Origin: Leptospira fluminis
Lineage (GTDB): Bacteria; Spirochaetota; Leptospiria; Leptospirales; Leptospiraceae
Assembly (NCBI RefSeq): GCF_004771275.1
Contig: NZ_RQEV01000003.1
Span: 248,001 to 312,000, forward strand
Direction: 5' to 3'
Length of the DNA: 64,000 bases
Of the stretch, positions 18,557-27,293 are shown piece by piece; position 1 is the stretch's first letter; every line of letters begins with the position of its first letter. A program made the translations under genes and the position numbers. Under the pieces are notes generated by a model, which saw nothing but the letters and a program-made list of their open reading frames with translations, had not been told where the DNA came from and made no database searches.

Positions 18557-20314
18557 ATGAGAATTGGATATCGAACGTTAGTTATGCTCTGCATAACTCT
18601 ATTCCTTCTTTTTTCCGGAGTTCTTTCCTCCTGTAAGAACGAATCCGGAAATTCCTCGGGGCAAAATGCAGCCCTCTTAGCATCTCTGGTTCCCGGAAGT
18701 TCCCAAGCTTCCCTGGGCCAAGTGAATACGACCCAGGCTTCCGCATACAGCACAAGCGATGCCTCAAGCCAAATCAATGCGGCCTTTGCCCAGGAAAACG
18801 ACGGGTCCTTTACTTTTGATGACTCCATCCAGGTAACCGCTTCCGACGGAGTCGTGTTGACCGCGAATATTTTCAAACCGGCTAACCTTCCCTCCGGTGC
18901 CAAAGTTCCGGCTGTCGTATTCGTGAATAGTTGGGCGATCAACAAATACGAATATCTCGTGCCGGCCGCGAAACTGGCAAAGAAAGGATACGTGGTTTTG
19001 ACCTATAACACTCGAGGATTCGGAACTTCCGGCGGACTCATCAATACTGCAGGTCCTTTGGATCGCTCCGATTTGAGTTCCATCCTGGATTGGTTGTTGG
19101 CAAACGCTCCCGTCGATTCCGCGAATATCGGAATGGGAGGAATCTCTTACGGAGCGGGAATTTCCTTACTGGGCGTCAGCGTAGAACCTAGAATCAAAAC
19201 CGCAGTCGCAATGAGCGGATGGGGAGATTTGAAACGTTCCTTGTACGGAAACGACACTCCGCGTTTAGTGTGGGGGCTCATTCTGATCGCTTCCGGCTAT
19301 TTTACAGGACACATGGATCCGGTCATCGCACAGAATTTTCAAAACCTACTCGCGCATACGAATATTCCGGCAGTATCTTCCTGGGCCCAAGACAGGTCCC
19401 CGGACAATTTCGTGAACCAAATCAACGCAGCGGGAAAACCGGTTTACATGTCCAATAACTTCGAAGACTTCCTCTTCAATCCGAACGAGATTCTGGACTA
19501 TTACTCCCAGCTCACCGTTCCCAAAAAGTTGGATATGAACGAAGGAATCCATGCCAGCGCCGAGATCGGAGGAATTTTAGGATTATCTAATTATGTTTGG
19601 ACGAACGCGTATGATTGGTTCGACTATTGGTTAAAGGGAATCGACAACGGAATCATGAGCAAGCCCCCCGTAACCTTTCAAAAAAGGTTCAACGGCGATC
19701 GTGTCAGTTTTTCCTCTTGGCCTTCCCCCACAGTAAGCCAAAAGACGTTTTATCTCAAACCAAGAACCTTTTTTACGGACGGACAGATTTCCACCACCCA
19801 AAATACTTCGAATTCGAATACCGTGATTTTATCCGGAGCGGATACGATTGCGACTACCGGCGTCCCTTTGATTTCGGACATTCTGGCCGCGCATCTGGAC
19901 GTTCCGGTAACCGCTCCCGTAGAATTGGTAAGTAGAATCAACGGAATCGTATACGAGTCGGATCCTCTTCCTAGCGCTTTGAATATCAGAGGAAAGCTCT
20001 TTTGGAACGGTAGAATTTCTTCATCGTTGGGAAAAGCGAACGTGAACGTGTATTTCTACGATTTGGATAGCTCCGGAATCGGAACCTTGATCACTCACGG
20101 AACCGCTACGATTTTCGACGCCGCTTCGGGGGAAGTCCGGAGCCTCTCCGTGGATTTAAATGCGGTAGCTTACGATCTGCCGGCCGGACATAGGATAGCC
20201 ATCGCCATGGATACTTATGACCCCTTGTATGCGGTGCCGACCGTGCTGATTTACGCATTAAGCGTTCTGCACGGCTCCAATCCGCAATCCACCTTGGTCA
20301 TCCAAGCGGAATAA
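18557..20314 (+). CDS. CocE/NonD-like (X-Pro dipeptidyl-peptidase family) lipoprotein hydrolase
   Basis: A 585-residue predicted lipoprotein: hydrophobic signal ending LSSC with Cys26, then a Ser/Gln/Asn-rich linker. Residues about 90-380 are an alpha/beta hydrolase of the S15 type: VVLTYNTRGFGTSGG, nucleophile Ser196 in GGISYGAG, and a probable catalytic His in MNEGIHASAE. Residues about 390-585 are a beta-sandwich typical of the S15 C-terminal domain. Members cleave peptides or esters; the substrate here is unknown. A good AAGGAG lies about 12 bases before the ATG, and a strong terminator follows. Confidence 0.8.
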   Translation: MRIGYRTLVMLCITLFLLFSGVLSSCKNESGNSSGQNAALLASLVPGSSQASLGQVNTTQASAYSTSDASSQINAAFAQENDGSFTFDDSIQVTASDGVVLTANIFKPANLPSGAKVPAVVFVNSWAINKYEYLVPAAKLAKKGYVVLTYNTRGFGTSGGLINTAGPLDRSDLSSILDWLLANAPVDSANIGMGGISYGAGISLLGVSVEPRIKTAVAMSGWGDLKRSLYGNDTPRLVWGLILIASGYFTGHMDPVIAQNFQNLLAHTNIPAVSSWAQDRSPDNFVNQINAAGKPVYMSNNFEDFLFNPNEILDYYSQLTVPKKLDMNEGIHASAEIGGILGLSNYVWTNAYDWFDYWLKGIDNGIMSKPPVTFQKRFNGDRVSFSSWPSPTVSQKTFYLKPRTFFTDGQISTTQNTSNSNTVILSGADTIATTGVPLISDILAAHLDVPVTAPVELVSRINGIVYESDPLPSALNIRGKLFWNGRISSSLGKANVNVYFYDLDSSGIGTLITHGTATIFDAASGEVRSLSVDLNAVAYDLPAGHRIAIAMDTYDPLYAVPTVLIYALSVLHGSNPQSTLVIQAE

Positions 20315-20326
20315 AATCTCACCTTT

Positions 20327-20354
20327 CGGGTCCCATTGCCGGGACCCGATTTTT
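20327..20354 (+). terminator. Rho-independent terminator of the CocE-like gene
   Basis: CGGGTCCC (20327-20334) pairs with GGGACCCG (20341-20348) and is followed by ATTTTT. The stem is perfect over eight base pairs. Confidence 0.85.
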
Positions 20355-20922
20355 ACCGTTTAGAAGAAGCCCGAAAGGATTCTAAAATCGCCCGAAAAAT
20401 CGGCTCATCCTTATTGTCCTTCTCCACAGCCGTTTGCGTGGTAAAGAAAAGCGACAAACCGGGAGATTGCGAAAAATAAAAACGATTCAGATAACTGAAC
20501 GTTTCCCCCCTGGCTTGCACGGTATATTTTTCCCGAACGCCCGAGGTGATTCCTTTGGGCAAATTGTCGTTTAACGCGACCAGACCTTCCTCTTGCACCT
20601 CTGTTCCGGAGTTATTTTTAACGAAGAACTCCTTTTTTCTCCCGCGCATGCTATCCACGGTCGAAAGAAAGAACGCTTCGTCCGTCTCGCTATACAGGAC
20701 AATGACTTGAAACATGGCTTCTCCGTTCATCATGTCCAAATTGATCAGACGAGTTCTGGTTTTTCCTTCCTGAAACGTCTCGTCGGAACTCACCTGCCAA
20801 CCCTTAGGATACGAGAACTGAACGCCTTCTTTGTCGTACGATTCGGAGAGAACCGGAACGGCTTCCTTCCTGCAAAGCACGAACGCGAGAAAGATCACCA
20901 GTAAGAGGGGCGTTTTTCTCAT
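20353..20922 (-). CDS. Exported protein of unknown function (PsbP/PhotR-like size, no clear domain)
   Basis: A 189-residue protein whose N-terminus (MRKTPLLLVIFLAFVLC) is a signal, possibly of lipoprotein type with Cys17. The mature part begins with YDKEGVQFSYPKGWQV, a pattern seen in many small secreted proteins with a beta-sheet fold, and ends with a helix IFRAILESFRAS. No function can be named. It starts inside an ATGA overlap with the stop of the upstream gene, so the two are translationally coupled. The frame continues upstream of 20922, but that part is a shadow of the upstream gene. Confidence 0.7.
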   Translation of the reverse strand: MRKTPLLLVIFLAFVLCRKEAVPVLSESYDKEGVQFSYPKGWQVSSDETFQEGKTRTRLINLDMMNGEAMFQVIVLYSETDEAFFLSTVDSMRGRKKEFFVKNNSGTEVQEEGLVALNDNLPKGITSGVREKYTVQARGETFSYLNRFYFSQSPGLSLFFTTQTAVEKDNKDEPIFRAILESFRASSKR

Positions 20923-21536
20923 GCATTCTCTCTCTCTTTTCTCCATTCTAGATAGTCGGGCAATTCGATAAGCTCGATATATCCTTCCTCGTCGGGATCG
21001 GGAGGTAGCGTGACCATCTCGAAATGCTGCACTTCCCGGGCAAAGACTTCCTCGCCCAATATTGTCTCCAATAGGATCGTAATTGCCGTCCTCAATCCGG
21101 CATGCTGCGCGTACGATTCGTAATCCGGAAGTCCCACTCGCAAACCGAAAGCCTCGGGTTGGTCGGACTTTTCGAGAGGTAAAAACCAGATATCCTCCGA
21201 ATCCAGCTCGATTCCTTCGTAGGAAACGGTAAAACCCTGTGCTTGGGAATGGTCCGCGGAAAAAATTTCCCATCCCGGAATTTCCGGAGCCAGATCCACG
21301 AATCTCTCTGCCTGTCCGTAAAGTCCCTCTCCACCGGCGGTGATGATCGTCAATTCCTGAGGGCCTTCTTCTCCCCCGGATATTTCGAAATAAAATTCCT
21401 CGTTTACTTCCTGAAGACGATCCATGAGCTCGTCGAACCTTTTGTCCCGTTCTTCGTCTTCGATCCGATCTAATCGGGCATAGTCGGGATGTTTCCCCGC
21501 GAACCATTCCCAAAATTTCTTCGCAACTCCGTCCAT
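20919..21536 (-). CDS. Acidic cytoplasmic protein of unknown function
   Basis: A 205-residue acidic protein without signal or membrane segment. Features visible are an N-terminal charged helix (FWEWFAGKHPDY), FYFEISGG, LTIITAGGEGLYGQAERFVD and IWFLPLEK. It resembles small conserved proteins that accompany immunity or metabolic loci, but no family is recognised with certainty. GGAGG lies seven bases before the ATG at 21536. The downstream exported-protein gene overlaps by four bases. Confidence 0.65.
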   Translation of the reverse strand: MDGVAKKFWEWFAGKHPDYARLDRIEDEERDKRFDELMDRLQEVNEEFYFEISGGEEGPQELTIITAGGEGLYGQAERFVDLAPEIPGWEIFSADHSQAQGFTVSYEGIELDSEDIWFLPLEKSDQPEAFGLRVGLPDYESYAQHAGLRTAITILLETILGEEVFAREVQHFEMVTLPPDPDEEGYIELIELPDYLEWRKERENA

Positions 21537-21630
21537 ATTTCGCCTCCTGGAATCTTTCCGATCAGGAATGTGACCGGCCTAGGTTATAAAACGATCCGAC
21601 GGTAGGAAATACTCTCCGGAAAGGAAATCA

Positions 21631-21948
21631 TTATTTTGAAGTCTCTTTTTCGATCCAATCCAAATAGTCGGGATTTCCTTCCTCGATTTTCCAGCTCACC
21701 ACACATGGAACAGTATATCCGTGCATTTCTTTCACTCTTGCGATCAATCTTTCGACGGTGTCCGCCCTAGTTTTTAAAAGCAGGCCGGATTCTTCGTCCT
21801 TTTCGATCCGACCCTGCCATCGATAAATGGATTTGATTTTCGGAAGAATGTTCGCGCAAGCCGCTAAGCGCTCCGTGACGAGAGCCTCTCCGATCCGGAG
21901 AGACTCCTCTTCGTTCTTGGTCGTGATATAGATCGTTCGCAATTCCAT
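21631..21948 (-). CDS. cutA: Divalent-cation tolerance protein CutA
   Basis: A 105-residue protein, the family's normal length. The signature segments are all present: TIYITTKNEEESLRIGEALV, LAACANILPKIKSIYRWQG, ESGLLLKTR, VKEMHGYTVPCVV and the C-terminal NPDYLDWI. CutA forms very stable trimers; it was named from copper tolerance in E. coli, but the biochemical role is unclear. It is a single gene between unrelated neighbours. Confidence 0.92.
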   Translation of the reverse strand: MELRTIYITTKNEEESLRIGEALVTERLAACANILPKIKSIYRWQGRIEKDEESGLLLKTRADTVERLIARVKEMHGYTVPCVVSWKIEEGNPDYLDWIEKETSK

Positions 21949-22032
21949 ACTCTAATTCGCATCCTAGCTCGGGGTCTAAAAACTCATTTTCGGATTCGGA
22001 ATCCGGTTCGGAGAAAATATTCGCTTAAAAAT

Positions 22033-22917
22033 ATGGACAATCCGCGCCTGAGTTTCTATCACATTCCAATGGCCAAATCCCCGAATCTTTGGATCAAAAA
22101 ACGGTTCGACGCTCTATCTCTGAATTCCGCATTCTTCGGTTTCTTTGCACATTCCGGCTTTGTCTTAGGATTGAAGGAGATCGGATTCCGTCCGGCCAAA
22201 ATCACCGGGTCCAGCTCCGGGGCATTGATCGGTTCCTTGATCGCGGCGGGACTGCCGCCCGAGGAAATTACGAGATTCATTCTTACGTTGAAAAAAAAGG
22301 ATTTTTGGGAAGGGAACGCGATTTCTCAGATCCTGAAACCTCTTCGGAAAGGATTCCGAAAGTACTCCGGAATTTTGAGCGGGGCCAGAATCCGTACCCT
22401 GCTCAGACCCTATCTGGGAGAAAAGAATCTGAAAGACTTCCCCATTCCTATGGGTGTGGCGGTCTCTAATCTAACCAAAGGGGTACGAGAGTTGCGAACG
22501 GAAGGGAATGCGATCGATATCATCCTCGCCTCCATGACCTTCCCCTTGCTATTCGAAATTCCGATCATAGAAGGGGACGAGTTTTTAGACGGAGGGGTCG
22601 TGGATGCGGAACCGATCAAAGAACTTATTTTAGACCCTAGTATTAAACGAATTATCACTCACGAGATCGATAACGGAAAACCGAAATCCAAACAACCTTT
22701 ACTCCGGGCATTCGACGCTTCTGTGGACGTGATCAGCAGCGAGACTCGAGAGTTAAAAGATCTTTTGGCGAAAAAATACGGAAAACAGATCGTACGCATC
22801 GCAACCCAAACGCCCTACCTACACCCCAATCGGATGAAAAACGGAAGATTGGCCTTGGAATTGGGAAGAAGATCCGCGCATTCCCATCGAAGCAGAATTC
22901 TAAACGCAGCTTCCTAA
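22033..22917 (+). CDS. Patatin-like phospholipase
   Basis: A 294-residue protein of the patatin family. The oxyanion loop is relaxed (FGFFAHSGFVLG instead of a glycine-rich GGG); the nucleophile is Ser61 in GSSSGA, and the catalytic Asp lies in FLDGGVVDAEP. The MTFPLLFEIP segment fits the family. No signal peptide is seen, so it is probably cytoplasmic. It is only distantly similar to the patatin at 8866-9762. The loss of the usual glycines in the oxyanion loop may change substrate preference. Confidence 0.8.
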   Translation: MDNPRLSFYHIPMAKSPNLWIKKRFDALSLNSAFFGFFAHSGFVLGLKEIGFRPAKITGSSSGALIGSLIAAGLPPEEITRFILTLKKKDFWEGNAISQILKPLRKGFRKYSGILSGARIRTLLRPYLGEKNLKDFPIPMGVAVSNLTKGVRELRTEGNAIDIILASMTFPLLFEIPIIEGDEFLDGGVVDAEPIKELILDPSIKRIITHEIDNGKPKSKQPLLRAFDASVDVISSETRELKDLLAKKYGKQIVRIATQTPYLHPNRMKNGRLALELGRRSAHSHRSRILNAAS

Positions 22918-23124
22918 GTCGATTTTCGAATATTTCCGACATTCAATTTTCCCCATCCCGCCAGAACGAAAAAGCACTTCGGGATGGCAACACCGGAATA
23001 ACAGTTCCAAGATTTTATCCTCGATCGCATTCGGGAAAAAGTAGCTGACAGGTTCCAAAACGGCAGCATTTATACGAATCAGGACCCTTTTAGCTTAGGG
23101 TCCGATCGTCGCTTCACACTTAGT

Positions 23125-23163
23125 CCGGTGCTAACGGTATTTTCGTTACGCCGGCATTTTTTT
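23125..23163 (+). terminator. Probable Rho-independent terminator, plus strand
   Basis: CCGGTG...TAACG and CGTTA...CGCCGG form a stem of about eleven base pairs with one bulge and a short loop, followed by CATTTTTTT. It could end the patatin transcript, or a separate short RNA, since it is more than 200 bases past the patatin stop. Confidence 0.5.
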
Positions 23164-23223
23164 GCCCAAACAATTGAACGAACCCTTTTTTTCTTTAAAT
23201 TCGTCCCAATTTCAAATTCCGGA

Positions 23224-23256
23224 AAAAATAAAAAGGGCCGCCCTTTCGGGCAGCCC
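23224..23256 (-). terminator. Rho-independent terminator of the small Lys/His-rich gene
   Basis: On the minus strand GGGCTGCCC, loop GAAA and GGGCGGCCC form a 9-bp stem with a stable tetraloop, followed by TTTTTATTTTTT. It lies 52 bases beyond the stop at 23309 and confirms that the small gene there is a transcription unit. Confidence 0.9.
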
Positions 23257-23308
23257 AGTTGTCGCTCCACACTCGAATCAAGTGCGAAGGGTTAATCCGT
23301 TCACCGGA

Positions 23309-23470
23309 TTACTTCTTGTGCTCTTTCTTTTCAGCGTGCTCTTTGTGCTCAGCTTTGTGGTGCTCTTTTTTGTGGTCTTCTTTTTTCGGAGCTTCTTTTT
23401 TTTCTTCCGCGCTGAGAGCAAAAGCTGCAACAAGAGAGAGTGCCGTAACGGCGAGTAGAAGTTTTTTCAT
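23309..23470 (-). CDS. Small exported Lys/His/Glu-rich protein (53 residues)
   Basis: A 53-residue protein. The first 20-21 residues are a classic signal peptide (MKKLLLAVTALSLVAAFALS, then Ala). The mature part of about 32 residues consists almost entirely of Lys, Glu and His with a few Ala, in near-repeats such as KKEHHKAEHKEHAEKKEHKK. GGAAG lies about nine bases upstream of the ATG, and a strong terminator follows. The reading frame is short, but signal peptide, ribosome binding site and terminator agree. The seven histidines suggest metal binding; binding of acidic surface polymers is an alternative. No homologue is named. Confidence 0.8.
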   Translation of the reverse strand: MKKLLLAVTALSLVAAFALSAEEKKEAPKKEDHKKEHHKAEHKEHAEKKEHKK

Positions 23471-24039
23471 TGTGATCTTCCTTTTTTAATTGGTCGTCCC
23501 GGAACGTGCCAAAACGACCTGGGGATAAGATACTTTCTTTTTAAATCCGTCCGCAACAATCAAAATTCATTATCCTATATAAAAAATTACTAAATTGGAC
23601 GCCCCTTTTTTTGTTCCAAAAAAAACAAAAAAAATGGAAAAAAAATCTTTCCCACGGAACGGAATCCCCCCTTACCTGGTCTCAACCGACAATTTTTTTT
23701 GTCCCCTAAATCCTAAGATTTCAGCTCGGCCTTCTCGTCAAAAATAGAATTAAAAATGCCTGAAACCCGGCAGTTGACTTACGAATCGTAAAATTTCTCG
23801 GCCGAATCTCCCGAACGTACGTTCTTGACTTCGAAACCTTCCACATAGAACCTGTATCTTAGGGTTCCTTAGGGAAATTCCACCATCCCCCGCACTTTTA
23901 ACGGGTGAAACCCGATCGCATTCTGCGTTTGTTTCTGCCGAAGAACGCGACACGATATCGGAGTTCGCTCGGGATCAGGTGGAAAAAACCATCCGTCCGT
24001 TCCCGGAGGTCCCGACATCCCATATAAGGTATCTATAGA
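23471..24039. other. AT-rich intergenic region with homopolymer tracts
   Basis: A stretch of about 570 bases between divergent genes. The part near 23575-23700 is dominated by A and T runs; the part near 23770-23830 has two inverted repeats, listed separately. No convincing coding region was found on either strand. Confidence 0.5.
23779..23824. promoter_or_regulatory. Two palindromes upstream of the acyl-CoA dehydrogenase gene
   Basis: TTACGA-A-TCGTAA at 23779-23791 and the perfect 12-bp palindrome GAACGTACGTTC at 23813-23824 lie about 220-260 bases before the acyl-CoA dehydrogenase start. TTGACT at 23774-23779 and a second TTGACT at 23824-23829 are -35-like. They are candidate binding sites for a fatty-acid-responsive repressor; this is inference from symmetry and position only. 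Confidence 0.35.
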
Positions 24040-25203
24040 ATGGATTTTGCACTGTCGGACGATCAAAAAGCGCTCCGGGATTTAGCCAGAGATTTTTCCA
24101 GAAACGAAATTCGCCCCAAGGCCGAGCATCATGATAAGACCGGGGAATATCCCCTTCAAATTCTGAAAAAGGCCTGGGAAATCGGCCTAATGAATATTCA
24201 TATTCCGGAGCAATTCAACGGAGCCGGTATGCACGAATTGGACGATGTGATCATCGGAGAGGAACTTTTTTGGGGATGTTCCGCAATGGCCACTGCGATT
24301 TTGGCGAACAACCTGGCCCTCGCTCCGGTTTTGATCGGCGCCAGCGAAGAAGTCCTGAAAAAATGGGTCCAGCCAATGACGGAACAATTCCAGCTTTGTG
24401 CATACGCCGTCACGGAACCTGGAGCCGGATCCGACGTGGCCGGCATCAGAACGACCGCAAGAAAGGTCGGAGACGAGTACATCATCAACGGTTCCAAAAT
24501 GTGGATTACCAACGCGGGTTATGCGGATTGGTTTTTCGTTCTCACAAAAACGGATCCGGCAGCCGGCCACAAGGGGATCACTGGTTTTATCGTAAGCTCC
24601 AAAACTCCGGGCGTCATCATAGGAAAGAAAGAGCTGAATATGGGTCAGAAATGTTCGGACACCCGCGGAATCACTTTCGAAGAGGTGAAAGTTCATAAAA
24701 GCCAGATGATCGGTAAGGAAGGTGACGGATTTAAAATCGCCATGGGCGCCTTCGACCATACCCGTCCTGGAGTCGCAATCGGAGCGGTCGGTGTCGCTCG
24801 TGCCGCGATGGAACACGCGCTCGAATACGCCAAGACACGTTCCGCATTCGGAAAACCGATCATGGAAAACCAAGCGATCTCGTTTATGATCGCCGAAATG
24901 GCCCGAGACATCGAGGCGGGTCGCCTTCTTTGCTACCAAGCAGCTTGGTTGATCGACCAAGGATTCAGAAACACGTACCAGGCCTCGATCGCGAAAGTTT
25001 TTTGTGCGGACGCCTGTATGAGAATCACCACCGACGCGGTCCAGGTTTTGGGCGGATACGGATTCAATTCGGAATATCCCGTCGAAAAATTGATGCGGGA
25101 CGCGAAGATCTTCCAGATTTACGAGGGGACTTCGCAGATCCAACGACTGATTATTTCCCGCTACCTTTCCGAAGGGAAAGGAATCGAAGGACCGAACCTC
25201 TGA
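24040..25203 (+). CDS. Acyl-CoA dehydrogenase
   Basis: A 387-residue FAD flavoenzyme, the standard length. It oxidises acyl-CoA to trans-2-enoyl-CoA in the first step of beta-oxidation, passing electrons to electron transfer flavoprotein. Motifs: [14 protein letters not shown] and [10 protein letters not shown] (FAD and substrate contacts), [18 protein letters not shown], and catalytic Glu362 in [12 protein letters not shown], the position used by short/medium-chain enzymes. The chain-length preference cannot be fixed from sequence. Its stop codon overlaps the proposed start of trpE, an odd pairing of catabolic and biosynthetic genes. Confidence 0.95.
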   Translation: MDFALSDDQKALRDLARDFSRNEIRPKAEHHDKTGEYPLQILKKAWEIGLMNIHIPEQFNGAGMHELDDVIIGEELFWGCSAMATAILANNLALAPVLIGASEEVLKKWVQPMTEQFQLCAYAVTEPGAGSDVAGIRTTARKVGDEYIINGSKMWITNAGYADWFFVLTKTDPAAGHKGITGFIVSSKTPGVIIGKKELNMGQKCSDTRGITFEEVKVHKSQMIGKEGDGFKIAMGAFDHTRPGVAIGAVGVARAAMEHALEYAKTRSAFGKPIMENQAISFMIAEMARDIEAGRLLCYQAAWLIDQGFRNTYQASIAKVFCADACMRITTDAVQVLGGYGFNSEYPVEKLMRDAKIFQIYEGTSQIQRLIISRYLSEGKGIEGPNL

Positions 25204-26714
25204 AGGAATTTTCCCTTACATACGAGGAGTTCCTGGAACGATCCCGCTCCGGGAATCTCATTCCGATCTTCAAACAGGTGTTTTTGGATTTGGAAACTCC
25301 TGTCTCCCTTTTTGCCAAATGGGGAGGAACGGAGGCCAAGCATTCCTTTTTGTTGGAATCCGTGGAAGGAGGAGAAAACGTAGGTAGGAACTCCTTCCTG
25401 GGAAAGGATCCTTACCGTTTGTTGTACGGTAAAAACGGATTGTTCTACATCTCCAAGCGGAACGAACCGGAAACGGAAATCATCACGTACGATCCTTTGT
25501 TCCTTTTGGAATATTCCATGGGAGAGGACGTCTATGTTCCGGATCCTAGACTTCCTTCCTTTCAAGGCGGAGCAGTGGGCTTTTTAGCCTATCCATGCGT
25601 TCGTTATTACGAGACGATTCCGGACGAGAAACCGGAGGATGAGCCTGCACCCGACGCCTACTTCGCTCTATACGACGAAGTTCTGGTCGTGGATCACGTG
25701 GATAGATTACTGCGGATCGTCGTGAACGCTAGGCTGTCCGAATTCGAAGATCCGAAAACTTGCTATGAAACGACTTTAGAAAGAATCGACGCGATCGAAA
25801 GGAATCTTAGAGAGGGAGAAGTTCCCGACTGGGTAAGATATCCGGTGGAAACGAAGGAGCCTCTAGAATACCTTCCGAATATTCCGGACGAAGAATACAA
25901 AAAAGCGGTCCAAAAAGCCAAAGAATACATCTACGCGGGAGATATATTCCAAGTCGTTCCGTCCAGAAAGCTGGAGTTCCATCCGGGCGTTCCTCCGTTT
26001 CAAGTCTATCGCGGATTGAGAACCGTAAATCCCAGTCCTTATATGTACTTCCTAAAGCTGGACGACATTTCCATCGTAGGCTCTTCTCCCGAGATCATGG
26101 TCAAATGCCAAAACCGCAAGACGTATCTCAGACCGATAGCGGGCACCCGACCGAGAGGTGCGACTCCCGAATCGGATAAAGCGTTGGAAGACAATCTTCT
26201 TTCCGACCCCAAGGAAATTGCCGAGCATATCATGTTGGTGGATTTGGGACGCAACGATCTAGGCAGAGTTTGCGAACCAGGAAGTGTCAAGGTGGAAGAA
26301 TTTAAGATCGTGGAACGATACTCCCATGTGATGCATATCGTAAGCCAATGCTTCGGCGAATTGGATTCCGAAAAATCCGTGTACGATCTGCTCCGAGCGA
26401 CTCTTCCCGCCGGAACGGTTTCCGGCGCTCCGAAAATTCGGGCCATGGAAATCATAGACGAGTTGGAAAAGACTCGAAGAGGAATCTATTCGGGAGCCCT
26501 TGGCTATATTTCTTACGCGGGCGATACTGACATGGCAATCGTTATCCGAACGATTTCCTTTTACGGAAAAAGAGCTTTCGTACAGGCCGGAGGCGGCGTG
26601 GTCTATGATTCCTCACCGGAGGGCGAACTGGAGGAAACGAAAAATAAAATGGCCGCTCTTTTGCGTGCGGTGGACTTCGCCCGTAACGGCCTTAAAGGAG
26701 AATGGAATAGATGA
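25200..26714 (+). CDS. trpE: Anthranilate synthase component I
   Basis: A 504-residue enzyme that makes anthranilate from chorismate with ammonia supplied by TrpG. The N-terminal regulatory domain has [11 protein letters not shown] (the LLES tryptophan-binding motif), and the catalytic domain has [46 protein letters not shown] and [11 protein letters not shown]. Start choice: no ATG, GTG or TTG lies near the expected N-terminus. A CTG at 25200 inside a CTGA overlap with the preceding stop has AAGGA eight bases upstream and gives the family's normal length. The next upstream in-frame ATG (24930) would add 90 residues of non-TrpE sequence. The gene overlaps trpG by four bases. Confidence 0.92.
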   Translation: MKEFSLTYEEFLERSRSGNLIPIFKQVFLDLETPVSLFAKWGGTEAKHSFLLESVEGGENVGRNSFLGKDPYRLLYGKNGLFYISKRNEPETEIITYDPLFLLEYSMGEDVYVPDPRLPSFQGGAVGFLAYPCVRYYETIPDEKPEDEPAPDAYFALYDEVLVVDHVDRLLRIVVNARLSEFEDPKTCYETTLERIDAIERNLREGEVPDWVRYPVETKEPLEYLPNIPDEEYKKAVQKAKEYIYAGDIFQVVPSRKLEFHPGVPPFQVYRGLRTVNPSPYMYFLKLDDISIVGSSPEIMVKCQNRKTYLRPIAGTRPRGATPESDKALEDNLLSDPKEIAEHIMLVDLGRNDLGRVCEPGSVKVEEFKIVERYSHVMHIVSQCFGELDSEKSVYDLLRATLPAGTVSGAPKIRAMEIIDELEKTRRGIYSGALGYISYAGDTDMAIVIRTISFYGKRAFVQAGGGVVYDSSPEGELEETKNKMAALLRAVDFARNGLKGEWNR

Positions 26715-27289
26715 TCCTTCTCATCGACAACTACGACTCCTTTACCTATAATCTTTACCAATACTTCTGCCAGATCGGAAACAAGGTGGAGGTCTTTCGA
26801 AACGACAAAATAGATCTGAAGCGTATCGTAGAATTACGTCCGCAAGGAATCGTTTTAAGTCCTGGTCCGGGACGTCCCGAAGATTCCGGAGTTTGCCTGG
26901 ACGTAATACGGGAACTTTCCGGCCGACTTCCTATTTTAGGAGTTTGCCTCGGCCACCAAGCGATCGGACTAGTTTATGGAGCGAAGATCGTAAACGCTCC
27001 TAGCATCATGCACGGCAAAGTCAGCCTCATAGAACATGACGGAATGGACATATACAAAGGAATTCCGTCTCCCTTTTTAGCCACACGTTATCACTCCTTG
27101 GTGATCCAACCCGAAAGTCTTCCGCAGGACCTGGAGATCGCGTCCAAAACCCAGGATGGAGTCATCATGGGCGTAAGGCACAAAAACAAGACGAATCTTT
27201 TCGGAGTACAATTTCATCCGGAATCGATTATGACTCAGAACGGTTTGGATTTGGTCCGAAACTTTTCCAGGATCGTTTCCGAAAGCTGA
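26711..27289 (+). CDS. trpG: Anthranilate synthase component II (glutamine amidotransferase)
   Basis: A 192-residue class I glutamine amidotransferase that supplies ammonia to TrpE. The triad is visible: Cys79 in [11 protein letters not shown], His169 and Glu171 in QFHPESIMT; the N-terminal [13 protein letters not shown] and the [10 protein letters not shown] oxyanion region are also typical. It could equally serve PabB in folate synthesis, as in organisms with one shared subunit. The start overlaps the trpE stop (ATGA), so the two are translationally coupled. Confidence 0.93.
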   Translation: MILLIDNYDSFTYNLYQYFCQIGNKVEVFRNDKIDLKRIVELRPQGIVLSPGPGRPEDSGVCLDVIRELSGRLPILGVCLGHQAIGLVYGAKIVNAPSIMHGKVSLIEHDGMDIYKGIPSPFLATRYHSLVIQPESLPQDLEIASKTQDGVIMGVRHKNKTNLFGVQFHPESIMTQNGLDLVRNFSRIVSES

Positions 27290-27293
27290 TGCG

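Larger units (their letters stand above)
22918..23308. other. Gene-free stretch with three hairpins
   Basis: No convincing protein gene is seen between the patatin and the small Lys/His-rich protein. The stretch holds a perfect GGACCC/GGGTCC hairpin (23082-23103), a T-tailed hairpin on the plus strand (23125-23163) and the minus-strand terminator (23224-23256). The first two, about 200 bases after the patatin stop, could belong to a long 3' untranslated region or to a small RNA. Confidence 0.5.

Noticed and set aside
20923..21513. Upstream extension of the minus-strand exported-protein frame (to 386 residues)
   Set aside because: The extra part is Arg/Gly-rich out-of-frame sequence of the overlapping 205-residue gene; the signal peptide starts at 20922 in an ATGA overlap.
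22918..23308. tRNA or riboswitch in the structured gap
   Set aside because: No cloverleaf, anticodon arm or known riboswitch core could be recognised; only simple hairpins.
24187..25143. 318-residue open frame on the minus strand inside the acyl-CoA dehydrogenase gene
   Set aside because: It is an antisense shadow of a strongly conserved enzyme, with Arg/Asp/Ser-biased composition and no domain.
24930..25199. N-terminal extension of TrpE to an upstream start
   Set aside because: The extra 90 residues lie inside the acyl-CoA dehydrogenase gene in another frame and do not resemble TrpE.
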